Source: Vibrio sp. D404a (GTDB taxonomy: Bacteria > Pseudomonadota > Gammaproteobacteria > Enterobacterales > Vibrionaceae). Taken from it: DNA of 64,000 nucleotides. Shown here piece by piece: positions 27,315 through 35,205 of this stretch. The position numbers and the translations under genes are program-made. Position 1 is the stretch's first letter; each line of letters begins with the position of its first letter. Under the pieces are notes generated by a model. The model ran no database searches, had not been told where the DNA came from, and worked only from the letters and a program-made list of their open reading frames with translations. The stretch spans positions 62,001-126,000 of the forward strand of contig NZ_JAHGAJ010000002.1 in NCBI RefSeq assembly GCF_030248535.1, given 5' to 3'.

Positions 27315-27375
27315 CTTTATTTTATTTACATTTCAGTGATTTAAGTGTTTAAAGTCTGATTTATTAGGACAAAAA

Positions 27376-27406
27376 AACCGACTGGGACAATTTGTCTCAG
27401 TCGGTT
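27376..27406 (-). terminator. terminator of DUF3305-DUF3306, overlapping an operator
   Basis: AACCGACTGGGACA (27376-27389) pairs with TGTCTCAGTCGGTT (27393-27406), 14 bp with one mismatch and a 3-base loop. On the reverse strand it is followed by seven T. The centre of the hairpin is the palindrome TGGGACA-ATT-TGTCTCA, so one sequence may act as both terminator and DNA-binding site. Confidence 0.85.
27383..27399. promoter_or_regulatory. operator palindrome 1 (TGGGACA-N3-TGTCTCA)
   Basis: A 17-bp near-perfect palindrome about 105 bp upstream of the predicted fdh operon start. It has the same form as four other sites next to sigma54 promoters in this window. The partner activator is probably the response regulator at 49214-50680. 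Confidence 0.65.
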
Positions 27407-27443
27407 CATTGAGTGTTTAGTCAAAATGTACCTATTGTTTGTG

Positions 27444-27460
27444 TGGTATATTTTGTCCCA
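27444..27460. promoter_or_regulatory. operator palindrome 2 (TGGTATA-N3-TGTCCCA)
   Basis: One half is perfect (TGTCCCA) and the other has two changes. It is about 165 bp upstream of the predicted fdh operon start. A weaker copy, TTAGTCA-N3-TGTACCT, lies between it and palindrome 1 at 27417-27433. Confidence 0.55.
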
Positions 27461-27522
27461 GTTGACCTTGCTCGTTACCAATAGGAAGTGCCGATTTGAC
27501 GACTAACTGAATGAATATACAG

Positions 27523-28140
27523 TTAGTCTATTTTCGGGTTCTGCTCTGCATCAACGGACTCTTTGTTTAGTTCGTCCTGAACCTCTTGAGACGCCACTTC
27601 TAACCCTTCGCTATCGACCTCTTCCTCTAATATAGGCTCACCAGCTGCCATTGTCTCTTCATCGGCCTGATGTGCAGTCGGCTCGCTCTCTTCTACTGTC
27701 TCTTTAACCCAATCTCTTAGCGTATCCGCCACATCTTCAGTAAGAGACTTGAGATTACTGTAGTCATCGTCGTAGTCATCTAAGCCATCACGAACATTGA
27801 ACTCTTCTGATAGAAACAACTTTCTTAGGGCGGCCTTCTTTACACTCTCGGAGGCTTCTGACACCAACAATTGAGCCACAGATGGTGATTCTGACTCTAT
27901 GTCACCTTCACTGTTCTCAACGGAGTTCTCCCCTGTTTCTTGAGAAGCTTCTTGAGAATCTAGTGTGTCAGTCAATGTCGCTGTTTGTGCGTCCGCCGAG
28001 GATTCTTGTTCGTTAAGCTCTGTTAATTCAGTTGCTTGGGTATCACTACTGAGTTCTGTTGATACGTCACTCTCAACCTCTGGTGTCTTTTCTCCTTCAA
28101 GCTTACGTTGCGACCAGCGACTTAAGAAACTAGTTGCCAT
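27523..28140 (-). CDS. DUF3306 family protein
   Basis: A 205-residue, strongly acidic protein. The conserved N-terminus MATSFLSRWSQRKLEGE and the core ALRKLFLSEEFNVRDGLDDYDDDY identify DUF3306, a family found beside formate dehydrogenase genes in proteobacteria. The stretch 30-85 and the C-terminal third are low-complexity, rich in E, S, T and D, and likely disordered. No enzymatic motif is visible. It overlaps DUF3305 by 11 bp and ends before a terminator, so the pair forms a small operon. Function unknown; an accessory role in FDH production is inferred from linkage. Confidence 0.85.
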   Translation of the reverse strand: MATSFLSRWSQRKLEGEKTPEVESDVSTELSSDTQATELTELNEQESSADAQTATLTDTLDSQEASQETGENSVENSEGDIESESPSVAQLLVSEASESVKKAALRKLFLSEEFNVRDGLDDYDDDYSNLKSLTEDVADTLRDWVKETVEESEPTAHQADEETMAAGEPILEEEVDSEGLEVASQEVQDELNKESVDAEQNPKID

Positions 28141-28591
28141 TTGCGCGCCCTGCTCCCTTGCGCTTCTTACGGCGCGTTTCTAACAATTCACCATGACGAC
28201 CGATAAAGGCTTCCATCCAAGCTTGAACGGGCAATGGCATATCAAATGAAAGCACTTGGTTGTCTCCATCCATATACTGACCAGCAACAGTTTGAGAAGC
28301 CGTAAGCAATTGAATGATTGGTACACCTGAATCGACGTTATCCATGATGAGAAATAGCTTAGGCTGTTGAGAGCTGAGGTTAAATCGATAATCGGTGCGC
28401 TCATCTTTATGCAGTTGCAGCAAGCACACATCTTCGGTATCACCATTGGGAGCGAGTTCAAACCCGTTAAGCTCCCATTGGGTTGTTGTCCACATGCCCG
28501 TTTTGATCTCTTTCTCAACGCGGTGAACGCCTATTGACCAAGACGTTTCGGTTTTCTCATATTGTTGTTTTAGTTCTTTGGTATCCGACAT
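28130..28591 (-). CDS. DUF3305 family protein
   Basis: A 153-residue protein with the DUF3305 pattern (WSIGVHRVEKEIKTGMWTTTQWE...VCLLQLHKDERTDYRFNLSSQQPKLF), followed by a basic C-terminus (ETRRKKRKGAGRANGN). It regularly occurs with DUF3306 and FDH genes. The acidic DUF3306 and basic-tailed DUF3305 may bind each other, but no function is known. Its promoter appears to be the sigma54 site at 28679-28695, with an operator-like palindrome at 28625-28641 inside the leader. Confidence 0.85.
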   Translation of the reverse strand: MSDTKELKQQYEKTETSWSIGVHRVEKEIKTGMWTTTQWELNGFELAPNGDTEDVCLLQLHKDERTDYRFNLSSQQPKLFLIMDNVDSGVPIIQLLTASQTVAGQYMDGDNQVLSFDMPLPVQAWMEAFIGRHGELLETRRKKRKGAGRANGN

Positions 28592-28624
28592 ATCTCATCC
28601 AGTTGTTGTCTGGCTCGTTTTAGA

Positions 28625-28641
28625 TAGGACATTTTGTTCTA
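28625..28641. promoter_or_regulatory. operator palindrome 3 (TAGGACA-N3-TGTTCTA)
   Basis: A 17-bp palindrome with one mismatch between the halves, in the space between divergent DUF3305 and fdhD. It is about 35 bp downstream of the predicted DUF3305 start and about 190 bp upstream of the predicted fdhD start. A half-site TGTGACA also lies at 28739-28745. Confidence 0.6.
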
Positions 28642-28678
28642 GCAACGTAGCCATAAAGTCTCTGATTAAACACTACTA

Positions 28679-28695
28679 AGCAATAACCACGCCAT
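28679..28695 (-). promoter_or_regulatory. sigma54 promoter for DUF3305-DUF3306
   Basis: The reverse strand reads ATGGCGTGGTTATTGCT: GG and GC ten bases apart, with TGGC and TTGCT matching the consensus. Transcription would start near 28668, about 77 bp before the DUF3305 ATG. Confidence 0.75.
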
Positions 28696-28798
28696 AGCAC
28701 TCTTAAACTGACTGACTCCTATATTCAGACTAGACTGATGTGACAGTTTTTGCGCTAAGTAAAGGTAATCCTCAAAAGAATTTGAGATAAAGGCGACC

Positions 28799-28815
28799 TT
28801 GGAATAAGAATTGCT
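28799..28815 (+). promoter_or_regulatory. sigma54 promoter for fdhD
   Basis: TTGGAATAAGAATTGCT has GG (28801-28802) and GC (28813-28814) ten bases apart, with TTGG and TTGCT intact and one off-consensus base in the -24 block. The start of transcription would be near 28826, 75 bp before the fdhD start codon. Confidence 0.75.
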
Positions 28816-28900
28816 ATATACCCACAACAAGCTTCAAAATAACGCCTAACCGTCAACGTCAAAACGCGTGATGAGCGTATACACAACTAGGATATTAAAA

Positions 28901-29734
28901 GTGGTTAAACCAAACATTATTAAAACCAGTGAAAACCCTCTCCAAACCATTGAAGTGGAAGTGTTCGACGAATACGGCGAAAAGCTCACCAAACAGATCG
29001 CTTGCGAACGCCCTCTTACGGTTATGCTTAACTGGAAAGAGATTGTTACTTTAATGACTTTAGGTTCTCGTCCTGAATCATTAGTCTTAGGTTATTTAAA
29101 GAACCAGAGCTTCCTTTCAGACCCAGAAGCGATTGAATCGATCATTATTGATTGGGAAACCAGTTCTGCGGCAGTTGTAACAAAAGAAGATACCAGCCAA
29201 TTAGAAAGTGCCCTTAAAAAGAAAACCGTTACCTCAGGCTGTGGTCAAGGAACCATGTACGGCAACGTAATGAAGCAACTTGAGGATTACCAAGTTCCAC
29301 AAACCAAGCTTAAGCAGTCAGAGATTTATACAGCCCTTGAAGCGTTAACCCATTACAACGACACCTACAAAAAAGCCGGTGCGGTGCATGGTTGTGCGGT
29401 GTGTAAAGATGATCAAGTGCTCTCGTTTGTGGAAGATGTCGGTCGTCATAACGCTGTTGATACCCTAGCAGGTGAAATGTGGCTTAATCAGGAAGATGGC
29501 TCAGACAAGATCTTCTATACTACGGGGCGCTTAACCTCTGAGATGGTGATTAAGGTCGCTCAGATGGGAATCCCAGTGTTGCTCTCTCGTTCAGGCGTCA
29601 CTCAAATGGGCTTAGATTTAGCGCAGAAGTTTGGCATTACGACAATAGCACGCGCTAAAGGTCTACGTTTCCAAGTCTTTACTGGTGCGGATAAGATCAT
29701 TTTTGACGTCAAAGGTAATCAAGAATCAGAATAA
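28901..29734 (+). CDS. fdhD: formate dehydrogenase accessory sulfurtransferase FdhD
   Basis: FdhD passes sulfur from IscS to the molybdenum cofactor of formate dehydrogenase, which is needed for activity. The sequence has the conserved cysteine motif TSGCGQGT (replacing the CxxC of E. coli), FVEDVGRHNAVD and TTGRLTSEMVIK. I choose GTG 28901, which follows AGGA by eight bases and gives 277 residues; ATG 28871 and GTG 28868 lie upstream in frame but lack a ribosome site. It is transcribed away from DUF3305 and has its own sigma54 promoter. Confidence 0.93.
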   Translation: MVKPNIIKTSENPLQTIEVEVFDEYGEKLTKQIACERPLTVMLNWKEIVTLMTLGSRPESLVLGYLKNQSFLSDPEAIESIIIDWETSSAAVVTKEDTSQLESALKKKTVTSGCGQGTMYGNVMKQLEDYQVPQTKLKQSEIYTALEALTHYNDTYKKAGAVHGCAVCKDDQVLSFVEDVGRHNAVDTLAGEMWLNQEDGSDKIFYTTGRLTSEMVIKVAQMGIPVLLSRSGVTQMGLDLAQKFGITTIARAKGLRFQVFTGADKIIFDVKGNQESE

Positions 29735-29790
29735 TCCTGCGGTAAAATACAACAGTTCGCTTCCTGAAATAGCCTAACTGTTTCCCTACC

Positions 29791-29848
29791 AAGCCTTAAA
29801 TATTGTTTTGAATACGACTATGTACTATCAAGACGTTATTTAAGGCTT
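29791..29848 (+). terminator. long-loop inverted repeat after fdhD
   Basis: AAGCCTTAAATA (29791-29802) and TATTTAAGGCTT (29837-29848) are perfect 12-bp complements with a 34-base loop, followed by TTATTATAT. It may be a weak terminator for fdhD or a structured leader of the following chemoreceptor gene. Confidence 0.5.
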
Positions 29849-29985
29849 TTATTATATAAGAATCCGTTAATATTCTTGCGTTACTCTCCCTATAAGCTAT
29901 TAGTTACATATCTATCTTTTATTAATATATAACTCAAATGAATAACTGATAGATATAAAACGTCATCGGCTAAAGGGAGTTGCCT

Positions 29986-31875
29986 ATGGAAAGGTCAACT
30001 GAAAAGCAGCGTTCTGCGCTGTCATTGTCTATACGAAGTAAATTTATTCTTATCAACATCACGCTATTTATCTCAGTATTTGTTTATGCGGTCTATGAAC
30101 AGATGAGCCTTGATCGGTTAGAGTCGCTGGAACGGGCTGCTAATGAGAACTTACGAAGCTCGGTTGATTTACTTATGTTGAGGAGACACGAAAAGGATTT
30201 TCTAGCAAGGAAAGTGCAGAAGTACGCAGAACGTTTTGAGAGTACTACGCTGACACTGAATCAACGACTCTACGATTTAAATCAAACACTTATTTCTCAC
30301 CAATTAAACCTCTCAAACAACACCACTCAGATAACTCAAGCAGTCGAAAGTTATGAAGACCAATTTCGCCAGATTGTGAAGCAAGTGAACGCGATTGAAG
30401 ATACCAACCCATCCGTTGGCTTAATTGCGGTGTTAGACAAAAGGCGAACGGAACTGAAACATGCGGTAGAAAAAGAAGCCAATCTCTCCTTGGAACTTGC
30501 ACTGTTGGAACTCGTTGAAAAAGACTTCCACTATCTTGCACATACCAATGACCAAACCAGTCGTGCATTTGATGGTGCCTTGGATGTGTTCACACCCTAT
30601 GCGCAGAATACGGATACGACGAAGCAAGCGTATTTGAATTATCGCGATGCGGTAGAAAAACTCTTAGTAGCAAATACACGCTTGGGGCTTACCGCTGATT
30701 TAGGGCTGAAAGGTGAGCTTCGTCGTACTGTCCATCAGGCGGAGCAAGCCATCAACGACGTGCAACTGGAAATCAATAGCGCAATTAGCCAAGCGAGCTC
30801 TGAAACCAAGAACACGCTTCATCTATTCGGTTTTGCGATCGTGATACTTCTTTCCGCTTTGTTGGCCTTCATCGGTAAAAGTGTTTTAACCCGTATCAAA
30901 GCGATTAACGAAATGATGGAGTCAATCGCGAATGGGGATGGAGATTTAACGGTGCGTATGAACGCTAAAGGGAATGACGAGTTAGCTCAGCTCTCCCACT
31001 CTTTTGATTCGTTCATTAGTAAGTTACACGCAAACATCAAAGATTTGTCTGGTGTGATGACCGTCTTAACTGACAGCTCATGCAGTTCTGAAGAAGCAGC
31101 GCAAAAGAGCATGAATAATGCAGAAGCGCAGAAGCAACAATCTGAATCAGTCGCGACTGCCGTTAATGAGCTTGTGATGACCAGCAACGAGGTGGCGGCC
31201 AATATTGAAAATGCCGCACTCAGCGCTGAGAAGATCAAAGGCAACGCGCATCACGCCCTAGAAGAGACACACGCAACCAACGACAGTATCCAAGTTCTGT
31301 CGAGCAATATTGAAGAATCTCAGCAGCTAATCGACCACCTAGAGGAGCAGAGTCGTGAAATCAATCAAGTGGTGACGACGATTCAAGGTATCGCTGAGCA
31401 AACCAACCTACTCGCTCTGAACGCTGCGATTGAAGCAGCGCGTGCGGGAGAGCATGGCCGAGGGTTTGCGGTTGTCGCATCTGAAGTTCGAGAGCTTTCA
31501 TTAATGACGAATAACTCTACCCATCAAATTGAAACCACCATTCAAGGGCTAACCAGTGGTATAGATAAGACCGTTGCTAAGATGTCCGAGAGCTTAGATC
31601 AAACGGAGCATGTTAAGCGTCAAACCAAAGGTGTGGTGAAAGCAATCGAAGGCATTCACCTACAAGTTGGAGAGATGTTTGATTTGAACAGTCAAATAGC
31701 GACCGCATCAGAGGAGCAGTCGGTGGTCTCTGCTGAGATCGACCGCAACATTACAGATATCGCGCAGCTGTCCGTTGATACTCATGAAGTGGTCTCAGGT
31801 TCAGTGCGTTGCAGTGAGCAAGTCTCTAATGTGAGCCTAAAACTCGATAAAATTGTGGCTCAGTTTAAGTACTAG
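29986..31875 (+). CDS. methyl-accepting chemotaxis protein with helical periplasmic sensor
   Basis: A 629-residue chemoreceptor. Helix 1 (about 21-38) and helix 2 (about 285-300) enclose a periplasmic domain of about 245 residues that is all helical and rich in charged coiled-coil-like repeats, fitting a helical bimodular (HBM) sensor as in McpS. A HAMP domain and a signalling domain follow, with the conserved hairpin tip [23 protein letters not shown]. It should signal to CheA about an external ligand, perhaps an organic acid. Start ATG 29986 follows GGGAG; a TTG two codons earlier is less likely. No methylation pentapeptide NWETF is visible at the C-terminus. Confidence 0.9.
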   Translation: MERSTEKQRSALSLSIRSKFILINITLFISVFVYAVYEQMSLDRLESLERAANENLRSSVDLLMLRRHEKDFLARKVQKYAERFESTTLTLNQRLYDLNQTLISHQLNLSNNTTQITQAVESYEDQFRQIVKQVNAIEDTNPSVGLIAVLDKRRTELKHAVEKEANLSLELALLELVEKDFHYLAHTNDQTSRAFDGALDVFTPYAQNTDTTKQAYLNYRDAVEKLLVANTRLGLTADLGLKGELRRTVHQAEQAINDVQLEINSAISQASSETKNTLHLFGFAIVILLSALLAFIGKSVLTRIKAINEMMESIANGDGDLTVRMNAKGNDELAQLSHSFDSFISKLHANIKDLSGVMTVLTDSSCSSEEAAQKSMNNAEAQKQQSESVATAVNELVMTSNEVAANIENAALSAEKIKGNAHHALEETHATNDSIQVLSSNIEESQQLIDHLEEQSREINQVVTTIQGIAEQTNLLALNAAIEAARAGEHGRGFAVVASEVRELSLMTNNSTHQIETTIQGLTSGIDKTVAKMSESLDQTEHVKRQTKGVVKAIEGIHLQVGEMFDLNSQIATASEEQSVVSAEIDRNITDIAQLSVDTHEVVSGSVRCSEQVSNVSLKLDKIVAQFKY

Positions 31876-31908
31876 CCTTCTGACTACTCATTTTTGCAAT
31901 AGAAAACC

Positions 31909-31987
31909 AAAACGCCTTTATTTCTTTATATCGTCGCTTAGATGCTTAAGATGCTTTGAGACAAAGAGATAAAGGTGTTTCTTTTTT
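31909..31987 (+). terminator. terminator after the chemoreceptor
   Basis: AAACGCCTTTATTTCTTT (31910-31927) pairs with AAAGAGATAAAGGTGTTT (31963-31980) with two imperfect pairs and a long loop, followed by CTTTTTT. Confidence 0.7.
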
Positions 31988-32282
31988 GGGTTTCGACTAA
32001 GAGTTTTGTTAGTAGAAGCAGCCCTACCGGGTAAAGATACCCACCCATTTTATTCTCCTTTTTCCTTCAACTCCCTTTCAAGTGTCTTTCAGACTCATTG
32101 TTCAATTTAACTTAACGATGGTTTAAATATTACTAGATATACCAAACAGTAACATTTCATTATCTTGTCCCACGTGAACAGGACGAAGCACGCAACTTTT
32201 GTGCTGCTAAGTCAACAATGTCACTTCTTTGAACGCTCAAATCAAAGAAAAGCATATAACAATCATAGAATTGGACAAGAAT
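31988..32282. other. non-coding space before the metallo-hydrolase-bufferin operon
   Basis: No gene of useful length is seen here. It is AT-rich and should hold the promoter of the following operon, but I find no confident -35/-10 pair. A single TGTCCCA half-site at 32166-32172 resembles half of the palindrome found near the fdh and tup genes. Confidence 0.5.
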
Positions 32283-33224
32283 ATGAAACAGCCTTTAAAA
32301 GCTTTAGTACTCGCTCTCGGACTGACGTTGGGAGCAAGTTGCCACGCTATCGAACTCAAACCGGTTGATACCGATTTTACGCTGCAGATCTTAGGTTCTG
32401 GCGGCCCGATCTCCGATGACCTACGTGCATCTTCTGGTGAAATCATATGGTGGAAAGGTAAATCACGAATCATGATTGATGCAGGTGGTGGTGTTTACCT
32501 TCGCTTTGGTCAAGCTGGTGCCAAACTCGAAGATTTGGATTTCATGGGACTCACCCACTTCCATACCGACCATGTTAATGATGTCCCTGCTCTACTTAAA
32601 GGTGGTTATTTCTTCGACCGAGAAGATCCTTTAGATATGGTAGGCCCGACAGCAGGTTCTGCATTCCCAAGTTTAACCGGTTACTTCAAAGCCAATTTCG
32701 ACCCAAAAGATGGTGCTTATGCCTACTTAAGTGGTTTGTACGACGGTACAGATGGCCTATTCCCAATTAATTTAACAGACGTTGACCATCAATCGAAACA
32801 GCCAACTATCGTGTACCAAGAAGACGGTTTGAAGATTAGCGCGTTGGGAATCCCACATGGTGACGTACCTTGCCTTGCTTATCGAATTGAGAGTGAAGAT
32901 GGTGTCATGGTGATCTCAGCAGACCAAAATGGCAGTAACCCCGCCTTCTTAGACTTTGCACGTGGTGCTGACATCATGTTGATGCCAATGGCTATTCACG
33001 AGCAAGCCGACGGTGTTTCCACATTTATGCACGCCAAGCCCTCTGTGATCGGCAAGATCGCTCAAGAAATCAATCCGAAAATGTTGGTGCTCAACCACTG
33101 GATGGGATTGGGACTAAAACGCAAATCTGAATCCATCAAAATCGTGCGCGAGTATTACGACGGTCCAATCATGTCAGGTCGCGATCTCGCAAGCTTCCCT
33201 ATGTCTGCAGTAATGGAGAAATAA
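32283..33224 (+). CDS. periplasmic metallo-beta-lactamase-fold hydrolase
   Basis: A 313-residue protein with a signal peptide (MKQPLKALVLALGLTLGAS, cleaved near CHA). The metal-binding motif THFHTDH is intact, and later His/Asp residues (IPHGDVP, SADQNG, LNHWMG) complete a two-metal site, so it is probably an exported phosphodiesterase or related hydrolase. It ends one base before the bufferin precursor gene, so the two share a transcript. Start ATG 32283 precedes the signal peptide; an earlier in-frame ATG would add 18 residues and hide it. Substrate unknown. Its link to metallophore genes is unusual. Confidence 0.82.
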   Translation: MKQPLKALVLALGLTLGASCHAIELKPVDTDFTLQILGSGGPISDDLRASSGEIIWWKGKSRIMIDAGGGVYLRFGQAGAKLEDLDFMGLTHFHTDHVNDVPALLKGGYFFDREDPLDMVGPTAGSAFPSLTGYFKANFDPKDGAYAYLSGLYDGTDGLFPINLTDVDHQSKQPTIVYQEDGLKISALGIPHGDVPCLAYRIESEDGVMVISADQNGSNPAFLDFARGADIMLMPMAIHEQADGVSTFMHAKPSVIGKIAQEINPKMLVLNHWMGLGLKRKSESIKIVREYYDGPIMSGRDLASFPMSAVMEK

Positions 33225-33225
33225 T

Positions 33226-33540
33226 ATGAACAATAAAGTCGCCCTTTCTATCGCGATCACCTCGGTGATAAGTCTTAATTCCGCGATGGCATTTGCTGAT
33301 GCGCCAGCCGAGGCCCCTGTAGAAGCAAAACAGTCCTCAGGTCATGGTGGTAAATGTGCTGCAGGTAAGTGTGGTACTGAAAAGCGTTTTGAGAAAGCAG
33401 AGCTTAAAACCGACCCTCAAGACCGCTTAGTGCGCGCTCGTGATGGTAAATGTGGATTAACAGCACAAGGTGTTGAGCCGAGTAAAGAACGCATCACATT
33501 AACCGAAAGCAAAGTGACAGGTGGAGTATGCGGGCAATAA
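33226..33540 (+). CDS. bufA: bufferin-type metallophore precursor (BufA-like RiPP)
   Basis: A 104-residue exported peptide with a signal peptide (1-24, cleaved after MAFA) and four cysteines at 44, 49, 76 and 102. KCAAGKCG and DGKCG recall the KCG motifs of BufA1, the copper-binding bufferin whose cysteines are oxidised by the iron enzyme BufB. The last 13 bp overlap bufB. Two cysteines lie in a short Gly/Lys-rich stretch and two are alone near the C-terminus. The mature peptide would act in the periplasm, buffering copper or a similar metal. Assignment rests on both motif and neighbours. Confidence 0.85.
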   Translation: MNNKVALSIAITSVISLNSAMAFADAPAEAPVEAKQSSGHGGKCAAGKCGTEKRFEKAELKTDPQDRLVRARDGKCGLTAQGVEPSKERITLTESKVTGGVCGQ

Positions 33541-34427
33541 CACGCGGACGCATTCAAAACAGCGATAAAGGTATTGGTTTACGCAGCGAGCATATTGACG
33601 TTCTGCGGAGCTCGCCAAAACATCCTGATATCGACTTCTTGGAGCTAGCACCAGAGAACTGGATGAACTTAGGTGGCCTTAAACGTGAGCAATTACAGGA
33701 TATATCGAAAACCTACCCCTTAATTGCACACGGTTTAAGTTTGTCTATTGGCGACTGTCAGCCGCTAAACACCCAGTTTGTTCGTCAGGTTGGACGCTTT
33801 CTCGACGAACTGAATATCGACATATACAGCGAGCACCTAAGCTTCTCTCGTGATAGCCAAGGGTATCTCTATGAACTGTTACCCGTGCCACGCAGACCGG
33901 AAAACATTGGCTACTTGGCTGACAGAATAATGCAGGTTCAAGACATCATTCAACGTCCGCTGGTGATGGAGAATATCTCCTACTACCACAATTACGGAAA
34001 TGAGATGCCTGAAGGTGAGTTTATTGCTGAAATTGCTGAGCGAAGTGGTTGTGAATTGTTGCTCGACATCAACAACCTCTACGTGAACAGCCAAAACCAT
34101 CACTTCGATCCAAAGGAAATGCTCAAAGCGTTACCAAGTGATGCAATTCGCTATTACCACATAGCTGGACACTTGGTTGAAAGAGATGACTCAGTTGAAG
34201 GCAACAAGTCGCTGCTTGATACCCATGGCATGGAAGTACAGCAAGCGGTGATCGACTTGGCGCGCTATACCTATGCCATGCACGGCTGTAAACCTATGCT
34301 ATTGGAGCGAGACAACAATATCCCGCCTTTGGTGGTGCTTACTGAGGAGTTGCGAGCGGTGCATAGTCAGGTATTAGCCAATACGTCTACTCAAGGATCG
34401 ATGGCTGAGGAGAAGGTCTATGCATAG
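33528..34427 (+). CDS. bufB: DUF692/MNIO-family peptide-modifying oxidase (BufB-like)
   Basis: A 299-residue TIM-barrel enzyme of the multinuclear non-haem iron oxidase family (DUF692). The opening GIGLRSEHID, the metal-ligand stretches HGLSLSIGD, EHLSFSRD, MENISYY, LLDINNLYVN, YYHIAGH and LLERDNNIP are all in family order. Such enzymes convert cysteines of the precursor peptide into thiooxazole or oxazolone-type groups. It overlaps bufA by 13 bp and bufC by 8 bp, so the three are coupled. Expected to act in the cytoplasm before export of the peptide. Confidence 0.92.
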   Translation: MRAITRGRIQNSDKGIGLRSEHIDVLRSSPKHPDIDFLELAPENWMNLGGLKREQLQDISKTYPLIAHGLSLSIGDCQPLNTQFVRQVGRFLDELNIDIYSEHLSFSRDSQGYLYELLPVPRRPENIGYLADRIMQVQDIIQRPLVMENISYYHNYGNEMPEGEFIAEIAERSGCELLLDINNLYVNSQNHHFDPKEMLKALPSDAIRYYHIAGHLVERDDSVEGNKSLLDTHGMEVQQAVIDLARYTYAMHGCKPMLLERDNNIPPLVVLTEELRAVHSQVLANTSTQGSMAEEKVYA

Positions 34428-35205
34428 CCCTCCAAGTGCCATGGTAAGACAAACTCAAGCACTGGCCTCCCTGATACGTTCCTCAAACAAAGGGATGGGA
34501 TCCAACGAAAGTAACGCTTGTCGTTATAGCGAGTTCATTAGAGACAACGTGCTTGGAGTCTTACACAACACTTTTCCGCTGTTTAGCCAACAAGTCAGTC
34601 ACCGCCAATTGCAGACGTTGGTTGATGAATTTGTGGTGGCGCATGACGCCTCTGAGCCAGAGTTTCATCAAATTGCGACCGAGTTTGTCAGTTTTATTCA
34701 GCATGCAACAGATTCCATTAATACATCAAGCTTGAATGCGTGCCAAGAGCTGACCTCCGATCAACTGGCGGTGCTGGAATTTGAGTGGTGCGCTTATTGT
34801 GTCGAGATTGATTCAACCCCTCAGCCATTGCCTCTAACTTGCGTTGGTGATCTTTTAGCTGCGGAACAACAGCAGAAACAGGGACTCGTGACAAACAAGA
34901 CAATGAGGTTGGTGCAGGTGCCCTTTATTGTTCATGGGAAGGATTCGCTGACATTTTTAACCAAAAGGCGACGCCCTATTTTCTATGCGATGTATCGAGA
35001 CTCCGACCTACGCATCAACACATTAAAACTAAGAGAAATCGATGTTGCGATTATCCAAATGATCCAGCAACAACCAAATCAATCTCTAGCCAATATAAAA
35101 CAAATAATTGCTCAACAATTGGCGAGATTCGAATTCATTAATTGGGTAGTGCACTTCAGTGAAATCGAGCTGATCGGTGTGCACTCTTTAGGAGAAAAAT
35201 TATGA
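34420..35205 (+). CDS. bufC: DUF2063/HvfC-family partner protein (BufC-like)
   Basis: A 261-residue protein. The N-terminal part (about 10-110) is the DUF2063 DNA-binding-like domain that partners MNIO enzymes: YSEFIRDNVLGVLHNTFPLFSQQV is typical. The C-terminal part has the ELTSDQLAVLEFEWC and related motifs of HvfC proteins. It is thought to bind the leader of the precursor and present it to BufB. It overlaps bufB by 8 bp and the DoxX gene by 4 bp. Confidence 0.88.
   Translation: MHSPPSAMVRQTQALASLIRSSNKGMGSNESNACRYSEFIRDNVLGVLHNTFPLFSQQVSHRQLQTLVDEFVVAHDASEPEFHQIATEFVSFIQHATDSINTSSLNACQELTSDQLAVLEFEWCAYCVEIDSTPQPLPLTCVGDLLAAEQQQKQGLVTNKTMRLVQVPFIVHGKDSLTFLTKRRRPIFYAMYRDSDLRINTLKLREIDVAIIQMIQQQPNQSLANIKQIIAQQLARFEFINWVVHFSEIELIGVHSLGEKL

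Noticed and set aside
32166..32172. TGTCCCA upstream of the metallo-hydrolase-bufferin operon as an operator
   Set aside because: Half-site only, with no matching second half and no sigma54 promoter found before 32283.
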